Assembly (NCBI GenBank): GCA_934643185.1
Contig: CAKUBN010000013.1
Location: 1 to 47,788 of the forward strand
Direction of reading: 5' to 3'
From: an uncultured Eubacteriales bacterium
Lineage (GTDB): Bacteria > Bacillota > Clostridia > Oscillospirales > Acutalibacteraceae
Length of the DNA stretch: 47,788 bases
This document shows, one piece after another, positions 25,346-33,975 of the stretch (the stretch's first letter is position 1; each line of letters opens with the position of its first letter). The notes below the pieces were generated by a model. The model saw only the letters and a program-made list of their open reading frames with translations, was not told the origin of the DNA and did no database searches. Made by a program: the position numbers and the translations under genes.

Positions 25346-27145
25346 ATGACGGAACATAACGCCACTTCTCTCAGCGCAAGCCTTGTAAACCGCAAGGTCT
25401 ACACCGTGTGCTATACGGGGCTCGATACGCTTTCTTCGTTTCACGATACCCTCTACGAGGCACGCCGCAGCTACTTCGGCTCCGGCAAAACCGTACATAT
25501 CCGCGCCCGCGGCATTTTCGACGGGCTTTCCGGTGAGGTGCACGGCAAGCTCAATCGCCGCACTATAAAATGGAAAAAGCGTGCCGGCCGCAAAACGCTC
25601 GAAGCCGCGTTCACAAACGTCGGCCAGCGCGGCATCGCGTTTTATAATCCCTACGGTGCCCTGCGCGCCCGCGTGTATTACGACGGCGAAATGCAGTGGA
25701 TGCGCACGGAGTATTTCTCTCCCGATGACGACCGCCGCGCCCGCATCACCTTTAAGCCGGACGACCACCGCGACGCCGTCATCCGCTTCGATTATAACGA
25801 TTCCACCGGCAAAACAAAAGAAACCGTGCTGTTCCCCGTGCCGTATGCGTTCCAAACGGCCGAGCAGAGCCTCCAAAACGCCCAGTTCGGCGACCGTCTG
25901 CTGCTCGTCGCCGATGAGCGCGGCGAGTATGCCTACTGCCCGCGCGAAGAGCAGCAGCGCCGCATCAAATTTCTGAAACAAAATAAAAACGCTTCCGTCA
26001 TGCTCTCCATGGGCTGGGAGGTCAAGGACGGCGACGTGCCCGAAACGACCGAGCCGGAAGCCGAGCTGCCCGTTTTCGAGAACCTCACCGAGCCCGCCCT
26101 CGTCGATTTCCTGAGCGACCCCACCGAAATGGCCGCAGCGCCCGCCGAGGAAGAGCCCATCCCCGAAGAACCAGCCCCCGAGGAATCCGCTCCCGAAGAA
26201 GCCACCCCCGCAGAGCCCGCGCCGGAAGAAACACCAAATTCCGAACCAGAAGCAGAGCCCGCACCCGTCGAGCCGGAAACCGAGGAAGCCCCTGACGAAT
26301 CCCCCACCGAGGACACCCCCGCGCCCGAAATCTTTCCCGAGCCGGAAATCAAGCCCGAAGAGGTCATTCCGGAAGAACCCGCCTCCAAAACCGAACCGGA
26401 AGCGCCCAAAGACGAGCCCGCCCCCGGCATCACGCCGGAAGAGCTCCAGCAGGCACGCGCTTTGCTCGATAAGCTCCTGCCCGCAAAGGAAGCCGAAAAA
26501 GCGAACGAACCCGATCCCGAGACCGGCATCACGCTCATTCGCAACGGCACGCCGCTGCACTACACCGGCGACCTTTCCGAGGACGGCAAGCGCGAAGGCT
26601 TCGGCCGCACCGTAAACGACAACGGCATCACGCTCTACGAGGGCGAGTATAAAAACGACCTGCGCGAGGGCTTTGGCGTGCATCACTACCGCAGCGGTGC
26701 CGTCTCCTACATCGGCGATTTCAAAGGCGATAAGCGCGAGGGCTTCGGCGTTTCGTTCCGAGAAAGCGACCACGCGCTGCACATTTCCCACTGGCAAAAC
26801 GGCAAGCCGCAGGGCATGGCGACGATTTTTGATAAAAACGGCGATCTCATTTATAACGGCCAAATCATCGACGGCCAAAAGCAGGGCGCAGGCGTCTCCG
26901 TCGACCCCGAAACGCACTGCGTGTTCGTCGAAAAATACGAAAACAACGAAAAAACCGGTGAGGGCACGCTGTTCGATGCCGACGGCAATCTCATCTATTC
27001 CGGCGGCTGGCAAAACGGCAAGCGGCAAGGCCACGGCACGGAGTTCGACAAAAACGGCAATGTCGTCTACACCGGCGAGTGGAAAAACGACCGCTACGAA
27101 AATGGCATTTTGTACCGCCACGTGCAGAACGAGGACAAAGCGTAA
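25346..27145 (+). CDS. MORN-repeat protein with Pro/Glu-rich linker
   Basis: 599 residues, no signal peptide. Three parts: an N-terminal domain (about 1-245) that I do not recognise, with several beta-rich stretches; an acidic low-complexity linker of Pro, Glu and Ala (about 250-370) with repeats such as EEPAPEES; and a C-terminal run of MORN-like repeats (about 395-590), for example GDLSEDGKREGFG, YEGEYKNDLREGFG, YIGDFKGDKREGFG, YSGGWQNGKRQGHG and YTGEWKNDRYENG, at about 23-residue spacing. MORN repeats form extended beta strips that bind lipids or proteins. Its stop overlaps the start of the MBL-fold gene (TAATG), so the two are made together. Function unknown. Confidence 0.85.
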   Translation: MTEHNATSLSASLVNRKVYTVCYTGLDTLSSFHDTLYEARRSYFGSGKTVHIRARGIFDGLSGEVHGKLNRRTIKWKKRAGRKTLEAAFTNVGQRGIAFYNPYGALRARVYYDGEMQWMRTEYFSPDDDRRARITFKPDDHRDAVIRFDYNDSTGKTKETVLFPVPYAFQTAEQSLQNAQFGDRLLLVADERGEYAYCPREEQQRRIKFLKQNKNASVMLSMGWEVKDGDVPETTEPEAELPVFENLTEPALVDFLSDPTEMAAAPAEEEPIPEEPAPEESAPEEATPAEPAPEETPNSEPEAEPAPVEPETEEAPDESPTEDTPAPEIFPEPEIKPEEVIPEEPASKTEPEAPKDEPAPGITPEELQQARALLDKLLPAKEAEKANEPDPETGITLIRNGTPLHYTGDLSEDGKREGFGRTVNDNGITLYEGEYKNDLREGFGVHHYRSGAVSYIGDFKGDKREGFGVSFRESDHALHISHWQNGKPQGMATIFDKNGDLIYNGQIIDGQKQGAGVSVDPETHCVFVEKYENNEKTGEGTLFDADGNLIYSGGWQNGKRQGHGTEFDKNGNVVYTGEWKNDRYENGILYRHVQNEDKA

Positions 27146-28449
27146 TGGACCGCATTGAACTGCACGACGTGGAATACGGCGACTGCACCGTCCTCGTCGG
27201 GCAGAACCGGCAAATTTTAATGGTGGACTGCGGCTCCGTCAGCCGCTACGCCCGCCGCGGCGAAGAAGAGATCGACCGCCGTTTTAACGAAATTTTCAGC
27301 CGCTATGCGCCCGCCGCCCAGCGCCAGTTTCTGCTCACGCACTACCACCGCGACCACATGAGCGGCTTTTTAAAGCAAGTTAAAAAGGATCCCGGCTACT
27401 TTGACCGCGTATACCTCCCCGCCCTCCCGTGCGATAAGCGCGGCATAAATCCCGTTTTGGAGTTCGCCGTGTTCGCGCATTTTTTCGCCGTTCCGCAAAG
27501 TGACTTCGCGCAGGTGAACACCACCTGCTTGCGTATTTTCGACGCGCTCAATGATTCTGTCGGCGCAGACCGCATTTTCACGCTCGGCGGCGGCGACATC
27601 TTCACATTTGACGGCGCGTTTTACGAGGTGCTCTCCCCCGCGCGTAACGAGCCCTTCCCGTTCGATGCCATCCTGACGGAAGCCGTCGAAAACCTCAATA
27701 TCTGTCTCTCTTCCCCGTTTCACACCGGGCGCGAAACGGAGTTTTTGGAGACGAAGAATGCGTTCGTTAGGCTCTACATGCAGTGTCAAGCGGCCTTCGC
27801 GCCGTCCGACCGCGCCACGCCCGGCAGACGGCGCCTCCTGCTTGATTCTCTCCGCGACCTCTTAGGCCGCATGGAGGATATGCGCAGCAACCTCGCCCAT
27901 TCCCCCGCCGCGCCGGATATTCAGGACATTTTAAATCAATCCGTCGTGCGCAACGTCTACACCGAAACGCAGAACGACCTCTCCCTCGTCTTCCACAACC
28001 GCCGAAGCCGCGGCCCGTCGAACCTCGATATTCTAATGACCGGCGACGTGTCCGATGAAGTGCTGCGCCGCATCTCCGGGAAGCTGTTTGACGGCTACTA
28101 TATCGTCAAAGCGCCGCACCACGGCACAGAAAGCCACTTTTCAAACGTTATCGGCGACCTCGCCGTTGCGCACCTGCTCATCTCCAACGGTGATTACCAC
28201 GCGGGCGGCGAAATTTCCCAGCGCTACATCGATATGGAGTGCATCAAGCACTGCACAAACGCCGGGGCATGCCGCTGGCGCGACATCGCGGGCGGGTGCT
28301 GCAACCGGCTGCAACGGTGCTACGAGCAGCCCGCTTCCGGCTCCCTGACGCTCAAATGCGCCGCAGCCGCCGGCGAGCGCCGCACGCCATGCAACATCTA
28401 TGTATTCGGCCACAGCGGCGTTTTGGGCTGCCACTGCGACCGCGGGTAA
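27145..28449 (+). CDS. MBL-fold hydrolase (ComEC-like) with Cys-rich tail
   Basis: 434 residues. N-terminal metallo-beta-lactamase fold: IELHDVEYGDCTVLV, MVDCG, the metal motif THYHRDHMSG (His66, His68, Asp70, His71), MTGDVSDEV, and the ComEC-like KAPHHGTESHFSN late in the domain. The C-terminal about 70 residues contain around a dozen Cys (CIKHC, GAC, GGCC, RC, KC, PC, GCHC), unusual for the fold and suggesting an extra metal site or disulfides. ComEC-like MBL proteins cut nucleic acids or nucleotides; that function is inferred only. Translationally coupled to the MORN protein. No signal peptide or membrane segment. Confidence 0.82.
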   Translation: MDRIELHDVEYGDCTVLVGQNRQILMVDCGSVSRYARRGEEEIDRRFNEIFSRYAPAAQRQFLLTHYHRDHMSGFLKQVKKDPGYFDRVYLPALPCDKRGINPVLEFAVFAHFFAVPQSDFAQVNTTCLRIFDALNDSVGADRIFTLGGGDIFTFDGAFYEVLSPARNEPFPFDAILTEAVENLNICLSSPFHTGRETEFLETKNAFVRLYMQCQAAFAPSDRATPGRRRLLLDSLRDLLGRMEDMRSNLAHSPAAPDIQDILNQSVVRNVYTETQNDLSLVFHNRRSRGPSNLDILMTGDVSDEVLRRISGKLFDGYYIVKAPHHGTESHFSNVIGDLAVAHLLISNGDYHAGGEISQRYIDMECIKHCTNAGACRWRDIAGGCCNRLQRCYEQPASGSLTLKCAAAAGERRTPCNIYVFGHSGVLGCHCDRG

Positions 28450-28653
28450 TTACTTCAACATGTTCTCTACGCCGTCAATGAGCTGCCCCACCGTGTGCAC
28501 GGCCTTGGCGGTGCTGCGGCGCATCTCTTTTGTGCGCGCCTTGGCGGATTTCTTCCCGCCGTTCATCATCGCGGACGAAACGGCAGCCACGGCAGCGCCT
28601 GCGGCAATGCCGAGACCCACGCCCTTCACAACGTTCATGCTCTGCTTATACAT
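28450..28653 (-). CDS. Small Gly/Ala-rich YtxH-like protein
   Basis: 67 residues: MYKQSMNVVKGVGLGIAAGA, then AVAAVSSAMMNGG, a Lys/Arg-rich middle and VHTVGQLIDGVENML at the end. One possible short hydrophobic helix and a basic helix; similar to small YtxH/general stress-like proteins in clostridia. Start ATG 28653 has GGAGG nine bases upstream; the frame is open further but with no ribosome site. It is convergent with the MBL gene, with the two stop codons adjacent at 28449/28450. Function unknown. Confidence 0.7.
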   Translation of the reverse strand: MYKQSMNVVKGVGLGIAAGAAVAAVSSAMMNGGKKSAKARTKEMRRSTAKAVHTVGQLIDGVENMLK

Positions 28654-28771
28654 GGCATCAAACCTCCAGATCCAGATTGCGGCTTTTAAAACATACAAAA
28701 CAGCCGTCACGTTTAGTTTCCCCCTTTTTACAAAAACATACATCATTCTTCCCGAAAGGACTTTGACAGCA

Positions 28772-29290
28772 ATGGTTTTGAATATCGTTATGGTCGAGCC
28801 GGAGATCCCCCAAAACGCCGGCAACGTCGCGCGCACCTGCGCCGCCACGGGCGCAAGGCTGCACCTTGTGGGCCCCATGGGCTTTAAGATCGACGACAAA
28901 AAGCTAAAACGCGCCGGTCTCGATTACTGGCATTTGCTCGACATCACCTATTATGACTCGCTCGACGAGTTTTTTGCAAAAAACAGCGGCGAATTTTTCT
29001 TTTTCTCCACAAAATCCGTCCATAAGCACACGGATATACACTATCCCGATAACTGCTACCTCTTCTTCGGCAAAGAGACCGCCGGCCTGCCGGAAGACCT
29101 GCTTTTTAAAAACAAAGACCGCTGTGTGCGCATCCCGATGATCTCGGAAGCGAGAAGCCTCAACCTCTCGAACAGCATCGCCATCGGCGTTTATGAGGTC
29201 TTACGCCAGTGGGATTTCCCCGCGCTTTCCGAGGCCGGCCGCCTGCGCGGCTACGACTGGGACGCGGCAGACGCAAACGGCGCGAAATAA
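28772..29290 (+). CDS. trmL: tRNA (cytidine(34)-2'-O)-methyltransferase
   Basis: 172 residues, SPOUT-class. 2'-O-methylates the wobble base of tRNA-Leu isoacceptors using SAM. Family marks: IVMVEPEIPQNAGNVARTCA at the start, LHLVGPMGF, LFFGKETAGLPEDLL and IPMISEARSLNLSNSIAIGVYEV, which builds the trefoil knot. Length matches TrmL (about 155-175). Start ATG 28772 follows GAAAGGA by 11 bases. It stands alone, upstream of the pgk promoter. Confidence 0.95.
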   Translation: MVLNIVMVEPEIPQNAGNVARTCAATGARLHLVGPMGFKIDDKKLKRAGLDYWHLLDITYYDSLDEFFAKNSGEFFFFSTKSVHKHTDIHYPDNCYLFFGKETAGLPEDLLFKNKDRCVRIPMISEARSLNLSNSIAIGVYEVLRQWDFPALSEAGRLRGYDWDAADANGAK

Positions 29291-29355
29291 AACCCGTACA
29301 AAAACGCAAAAATGAAAAATTTGCGCCAAAAAATGTGCAATTTGCGCGTTATCTC

Positions 29356-29384
29356 TTGAAATCATCTTCCGTTTGGTATAAAAT
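29356..29384 (+). promoter_or_regulatory. Promoter of pgk
   Basis: TTGAAA (29356-29361), 17-base spacer, TAAAAT (29379-29384). The leader carries the hairpin GGCGG-TGCTGT-CCGCC near 29395-29410. Confidence 0.65.
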
Positions 29385-29461
29385 AAATTCCGTAGGCGGT
29401 GCTGTCCGCCAACCAAACGTATAACCGTAACTCAATATATTTCTTAAAGGAGTGTACGAAA

Positions 29462-30760
29462 ATGAACTACCTCAACAAGAAAACCGTAGAAGACATCGAC
29501 GTTGCCGGTAAGCACGTTCTTGTCCGCTGCGATTTCAACGTCCCGATGAAGGACGGTGTCATCACGGACACAAAGCGCATCGTCGGTGCGCTGCCCACCG
29601 TTAAGTATCTCGTAGACCACAACGCAAAGGTCATCCTCTGCTCCCACATGGGTCGCCCGCACAACATCTTCAACGACGTTGTAAAGCTCGACAAGAAGGA
29701 GAAGAAGAAGATCGACGCTATGCCGGAAGCAGAGCAGGCTGAAGCAACCGCTAAGGCTCTGGAAGCTGCTAAGGGCGACGTGAAGAAGTTCTCCCTGGCT
29801 CCGGTCGCAGCAGAGCTCTCCAAGCTCCTCGGCAAGGAAGTCATCATGGCAAAAGACGTTGTAGGCCCGGACGCTAAGGCTAAGGCTGCAGCTCTGAAGG
29901 ACGGCGAAGTCCTCATGCTCGAGAACGTTCGCTTCCACGCAGAAGAGACAAAGAACGACCCGGATTTCGCTAAGGCACTCGCTTCCATGGCTGAGATCTA
30001 TGTCAACGATGCATTCGGCACCGCACACCGTGCACATGCTTCCACAGCAGGCGTTGCAGATTACCTCCCGGCTGTCTGCGGCTACCTCATCCAGAAGGAG
30101 ATTTCCATCATGGGCGGCGCGCTCGAGAACCCGAAGCGTCCGTTCGTTGCAATCCTCGGCGGTGCTAAGGTTTCCGATAAGATCGGCGTCATCAACAACC
30201 TGATTGAAAAGGTCGACACACTCATCATCGGCGGCGGCATGGCTTACACCTTCTTCAAGGCTCTCGGTCACGAGATTGGCACCTCCATCTGCGAGGACGA
30301 CAAGGTTGAGCTCGCTAAGGAAATGATGGACAAGGCGAAGGCTAAGGGCATCAACTTCCTCATCCCGGTCGATAACGTTGTTGCAACCGAGTACAGTGCA
30401 GACTCCGAGTGGAAGATCGTCGATTCCGACGACATTCCGGAAGGCTGGATGGGTCTCGATATCGGCCCGAAGAGCCGTGAGCTGTTCGCAAACGCCGTGA
30501 AGAACGCAGGCACCGTTGTTTGGAACGGCCCGATGGGCGTTTCCGAGTGGGAAAACTTCGCAAACGGCACCATCGCGGTTGCAAAGGCAGTTGCAGACAG
30601 CAACGCAATCTCCATTATCGGCGGCGGCGACTCCGCTGCGGCTGTTGAGAAGCTCGGCTTCGCGGATAAGATGACGCACATCTCCACGGGCGGCGGCGCT
30701 TCTCTCGAATTCCTCGAGGGTCTTGAGCTCCCCGGCATTGCTTGCCTCAACGAGAAATAA
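29462..30760 (+). CDS. pgk: Phosphoglycerate kinase
   Basis: 432 residues. Converts 1,3-bisphosphoglycerate and ADP to 3-phosphoglycerate and ATP. VLVRCDFNVPMKDG, HMGRP, ENVRFHAEE, FGTAHRAHAS, ILGGAKVSDKIGV, GPMGVSEWENFA and GGGDSAAAVEKLG are all present. It is some 35 residues longer than the common 395-400: a Lys/Glu/Ala-rich insert sits at about 68-109 between HMGRPHN and FSLAPVA, where other enzymes have a short loop. Codons are strongly optimised. Start ATG 29462 follows AAAGGAG. First of three glycolytic genes; no gap gene is next to it. Confidence 0.98.
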   Translation: MNYLNKKTVEDIDVAGKHVLVRCDFNVPMKDGVITDTKRIVGALPTVKYLVDHNAKVILCSHMGRPHNIFNDVVKLDKKEKKKIDAMPEAEQAEATAKALEAAKGDVKKFSLAPVAAELSKLLGKEVIMAKDVVGPDAKAKAAALKDGEVLMLENVRFHAEETKNDPDFAKALASMAEIYVNDAFGTAHRAHASTAGVADYLPAVCGYLIQKEISIMGGALENPKRPFVAILGGAKVSDKIGVINNLIEKVDTLIIGGGMAYTFFKALGHEIGTSICEDDKVELAKEMMDKAKAKGINFLIPVDNVVATEYSADSEWKIVDSDDIPEGWMGLDIGPKSRELFANAVKNAGTVVWNGPMGVSEWENFANGTIAVAKAVADSNAISIIGGGDSAAAVEKLGFADKMTHISTGGGASLEFLEGLELPGIACLNEK

Positions 30761-30773
30761 TTAAAAGCATGAA

Positions 30774-30800
30774 CGGGAGCGGAGCTTGTCTCTGCTCCCG
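30774..30800 (+). terminator. Hairpin between pgk and tpiA
   Basis: CGGGAGCGGAG-CTTGTCT-CTGCTCCCG followed by only TATTGTTG; a weak terminator or an mRNA processing/stability structure. Confidence 0.5.
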
Positions 30801-30853
30801 TATTGTTGTCTCAATAAAAACGGTTTTTAACCGACGGAAAGGAATAGAAAATC

Positions 30854-31624
30854 ATGAACAAGGCTGTTAGAAAGGCTGTTATCGCCGGCAACTGGAAAAT
30901 GAACAAAACCCCTGCGGAGGCAAAGGAACTCATCACCGCCATTGCTCCGCTCGTTAAGGACGCAGGCTGCGACGTTGTCGCTTGCGTGCCGTATGTAGAC
31001 ATCGCAACCGCTATTGAGGCGGCTAAGGGCACCAACATCAAGATTGGCGCAGAGAACTGCCACTGGGCGGTAAGCGGCGCTTTCACCGGCGAGATTTCCG
31101 CAGAAATGCTGAAGGCTTGCGGCGTTGAGTACGTCATCACCGGCCACAGCGAGAGAAGAACCTACTTCGGCGATACCGACGTTACGGTTCAGAAGAGAAC
31201 AAGAGCTGCGCTTGACGCAGGCCTCACCGTCATCGTTTGCGTAGGCGAGTACCTCGAGCAGCGCGAGCAGGGCATCACCGATGAGCTCGTTGCCATGCAG
31301 ACAAAGATCGCACTCGGCGGCGTAACCGAAGAAGAGCTTAAGCGCATCATCATCGCTTACGAGCCGGTTTGGGCGATCGGCACCGGCAAGACCGCTACGG
31401 CAGAGCAGGCAAATGAAGTTTGCGCTGTCATCCGTGCAACCATCAAGTCTCTCTACGGCGAAAAGGCTGCAGAAGGCATCACCATTCAGTACGGCGGCTC
31501 CATGAACGCGGGCAACGCAGCTGAGCTCCTTGCACAGCCGGACGTTGACGGCGGCCTCATCGGCGGCGCTTCCCTTAAGCCGAACGATTTCGCAGCCATC
31601 GTAGACGCAGCCACCAAGGGCTGA
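30854..31624 (+). CDS. tpiA: Triosephosphate isomerase
   Basis: 256 residues, (beta/alpha)8 barrel. Interconverts dihydroxyacetone phosphate and glyceraldehyde 3-phosphate. AGNWKMNKT carries Asn/Lys of the active site, GHSERR the electrophilic His98, and AYEPVWAIGTGK the base Glu170 and loop 6; YGGSMN and GGLIGGASL bind phosphate. RBS GGAAAGGAA. Lies 93 bases after pgk. Confidence 0.98.
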   Translation: MNKAVRKAVIAGNWKMNKTPAEAKELITAIAPLVKDAGCDVVACVPYVDIATAIEAAKGTNIKIGAENCHWAVSGAFTGEISAEMLKACGVEYVITGHSERRTYFGDTDVTVQKRTRAALDAGLTVIVCVGEYLEQREQGITDELVAMQTKIALGGVTEEELKRIIIAYEPVWAIGTGKTATAEQANEVCAVIRATIKSLYGEKAAEGITIQYGGSMNAGNAAELLAQPDVDGGLIGGASLKPNDFAAIVDAATKG

Positions 31625-31640
31625 TTTTTCGACCGAAAGA

Positions 31641-31670
31641 TTTTTTCCAGTTGAATTTTTTCCAGTTGAA
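31641..31670 (+). repeat. Perfect 15-base tandem duplication
   Basis: TTTTTTCCAGTTGAA occurs twice head to tail (31641-31655, 31656-31670) directly upstream of the gpmI ribosome site. Looks like a slippage duplication. Confidence 0.9.
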
Positions 31671-31688
31671 AGGAAAGGCATCTCCACT

Positions 31689-33200
31689 ATGAAAAGACCT
31701 GTTGTACTCATGATCCTGGACGGTTTCGGCATTGCTAAGACGGAGGGCAACGCGATTGCCGCCGCCAAGAGACCGAACCTCGATAAGCTGTTCTCTGAAA
31801 ACCCGATCACGAAGATCGGCGCTTCCGGCATGGACGTCGGTCTGCCGGACGGCCAGATGGGCAACAGCGAAGTCGGCCACACCAACATCGGCGCAGGCCG
31901 CATCGTTTACCAGGAGCTCACCCGCATCACAAAGGCTGTGCAGGACGGTTCTTTCTTTGAGAACGAAGCGCTCGTACACGCCATGAATAACGCAAAAGAA
32001 AACGGCACCGCACTGCACCTCATCGGCCTGCTTTCCAACGGCGGCGTGCACAGCCACAACCAGCACCTCTACGGCCTGCTGGAAATGGCCAAGAAGATGG
32101 GCGTTGAAAACGTCTATGTTCATGCCCTGCTCGACGGCCGCGACGTTCCGCCTTCCTCCGGCAAGGACTTCGTCAAGGAGCTCATGGAGAAGATGAAGGA
32201 GATCGGCGTCGGCAAGGTCGCAACCGTTATGGGCCGCTACTACGCTATGGACCGCGACAACCGCTGGGAGCGCGTAGAAAAGGCTTACAACGCCATGGTT
32301 TGCCGCGAGGGCGAAGAGTTCGAGTGCCCGGTCTGCGCGGTTTCCAAGTCCTATGAAAACGAAGTTACGGACGAGTTCGTCGTGCCGTGCGTCATCAAGG
32401 GCGGCGCTCCGGTCGCATCCGGCGATTCCGTTGTGTTCTTCAACTTCCGCCCGGACCGTGCAAGAGAGATCACCCGCACGTTCGTCGACCCGGATTTCAC
32501 CGGCTTCACCCGCAAGAACGGCTTCTTCCCGCTCACCTACGTCTGCATGACGCAGTATGACGCCACGATGCCGAACGTCGAGATCGCCTTCAAGCCGCAG
32601 AGCCTGAAGAACACCCTCGGCGAGTATGTCTCCGATAAAGGCCTCAAGCAGCTCCGTATCGCCGAGACCGAGAAGTACGCGCATGTCACGTTCTTCTTCA
32701 ACGGCGGCGTTGAGAAGCAGTACCCGGGCGAGGACCGCATCCTTGTCAAGTCCCCGAAGGTCGCAACGTATGACCTCCAGCCGGAAATGAGCGCTTACGA
32801 GGTCACGGATAAGATGGTCGAGGCCGTCAAGTCCGGCAAGTACGATATGATCATTCTGAACTTTGCAAACTGCGACATGGTCGGCCACACCGGCGTGTTT
32901 GAGGCTGCAAAGGCTGCCGTTGAGGCTGTCGATACCTGCGTTGGCAAGGTTGCAGCAGCCATCGACGAAATGGGCGGCGTGCTGCTCATCACCGCCGACC
33001 ACGGCAATGCCGATAAGATGGTCGATGACGACGGCGAGCCGTTCACCGCGCACACCACGAACCCGGTCCCGTTCTGCGTCGTCGGTTATCCGTGCGAGCT
33101 GCGTGAGGGCGGCGTCCTTGCGGACATCGCGCCCACCATGCTGAAGATCATGGATCTGCCGCAGCCGGAAGAAATGACCGGCAAGAGCATCATCCTCTAA
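31689..33200 (+). CDS. gpmI: 2,3-bisphosphoglycerate-independent phosphoglycerate mutase
   Basis: 503 residues, alkaline-phosphatase superfamily, Mn2+-dependent. Converts 3- to 2-phosphoglycerate. LMILDGFGI supplies a metal-binding Asp, MGNSEVGHTN the phospho-acceptor Ser60, and VLLITADHGNADKM the second metal site; LLDGRDVPPSSG and FNFRPDRAREIT bind substrate. Full length. RBS GAAAGGAAAGG. Last gene of the pgk-tpiA-gpmI cluster, followed by a strong terminator. Confidence 0.98.
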   Translation: MKRPVVLMILDGFGIAKTEGNAIAAAKRPNLDKLFSENPITKIGASGMDVGLPDGQMGNSEVGHTNIGAGRIVYQELTRITKAVQDGSFFENEALVHAMNNAKENGTALHLIGLLSNGGVHSHNQHLYGLLEMAKKMGVENVYVHALLDGRDVPPSSGKDFVKELMEKMKEIGVGKVATVMGRYYAMDRDNRWERVEKAYNAMVCREGEEFECPVCAVSKSYENEVTDEFVVPCVIKGGAPVASGDSVVFFNFRPDRAREITRTFVDPDFTGFTRKNGFFPLTYVCMTQYDATMPNVEIAFKPQSLKNTLGEYVSDKGLKQLRIAETEKYAHVTFFFNGGVEKQYPGEDRILVKSPKVATYDLQPEMSAYEVTDKMVEAVKSGKYDMIILNFANCDMVGHTGVFEAAKAAVEAVDTCVGKVAAAIDEMGGVLLITADHGNADKMVDDDGEPFTAHTTNPVPFCVVGYPCELREGGVLADIAPTMLKIMDLPQPEEMTGKSIIL

Positions 33201-33230
33201 TTTGATCTCGCTCTAAATTCAAACTATAGA

Positions 33231-33264
33231 AATCTCCCCCGGCACCGCGCCGAGGGAGATTTTT
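33231..33264 (+). terminator. Terminator of gpmI
   Basis: AATCTCCC-CCGGC-ACCGC-GCCGA-GGGAGATT then TTT. Confidence 0.88.
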
Positions 33265-33306
33265 GCTATCATTTTTTATCGTTATTTAATACGTTAACCA
33301 TATAAT

Positions 33307-33346
33307 AACCCCGCAGTTATCGGCTTTTTGCCGTAGCTGCGGGGTT
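33307..33346 (-). terminator. Terminator of the 33.4 kb lipoprotein gene
   Basis: AACCCCGCAG ... CTGCGGGGTT with an inner CGGC-TTTTT-GCCG stem; palindromic enough to work on both strands. Confidence 0.8.
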
Positions 33347-33393
33347 TGCTTACTTATAAATTAAATCTTGTGTTTTGTCCTACTTAACACCCG

Positions 33394-33975
33394 TTAGGCT
33401 TCCCATTCGCCTATGCCGAGGTCAACATAGCGGGACTTCTCGAACACGCCGATCAACAAAGACGGGTCACTGGTGCCAAGGTCAGAGTACGTAATTCCCA
33501 GCGCCGTGCCGCTCTTTTTGTCTTGCCATTCCAAATACTGCGTGCCGAGGCCGTTATCTTCCGAGCGAACCGGCTCGCCGAATGTCTCTGTAAAGCGCCG
33601 ACGGGTCGCTTCAAAGTGCTCAGCGGCGGTGTCGCGCGCCAAATACTCGATGAACGTCACCGAAAACAGTCTGTCGTTTTCATCGAACTGCACTTCGCAT
33701 TTGCCGAGACAATCCGCAAGCTGCACAGCGTCATTCGTCATGCAGGTTTTGTACGGGAACGGTGCATTGACAGGCCCCTGCTCGCTGAGCACCATCAGGG
33801 AGCCAATGTCCTTTTCAAACTCTGCCGCGCTGCTGCCAAGCGGAACCGCCGTGCAGGTGTAGCCGGTTTTGGGGTCGAAACGAAACGCATCCGTTTCCTT
33901 GACCACCGCGCCGGACGAACAGCCGACAAAAGTGAGAACTAAAATGAGCGCTAAAACCAGTGCGAGTTTTTTCAT
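33394..33975 (-). CDS. Lipoprotein of unknown function
   Basis: 193 residues. MKKLALVLALILVLTFVGCS is a clear lipoprotein signal (lipobox FVGC). The mature part has DAFRFDPKTGYTCTAVPLGS, FEKDIGSLM and a later RRRFTETFGEPVRSEDNGLGTQYLEWQDKKSG, a pattern seen in small extracytoplasmic beta-alpha proteins, but I do not recognise a family. Start ATG 33975 is behind AGGAAG; longer open reading upstream lies in the leader. The mRNA leader is about 210 bases and structured. Confidence 0.8.
   Translation of the reverse strand: MKKLALVLALILVLTFVGCSSGAVVKETDAFRFDPKTGYTCTAVPLGSSAAEFEKDIGSLMVLSEQGPVNAPFPYKTCMTNDAVQLADCLGKCEVQFDENDRLFSVTFIEYLARDTAAEHFEATRRRFTETFGEPVRSEDNGLGTQYLEWQDKKSGTALGITYSDLGTSDPSLLIGVFEKSRYVDLGIGEWEA

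Noticed and set aside
25295..27121. A 608-codon open frame on the minus strand across the MORN gene
   Set aside because: Composition is that of an antisense shadow of the MORN gene (long Gly/Phe runs opposite Pro/Glu repeats), with no ribosome site and no recognisable domain.
29444..33053. Long minus-strand frames opposite pgk and gpmI
   Set aside because: Shadows created by the regular codon use of highly expressed glycolytic genes; no start signals.
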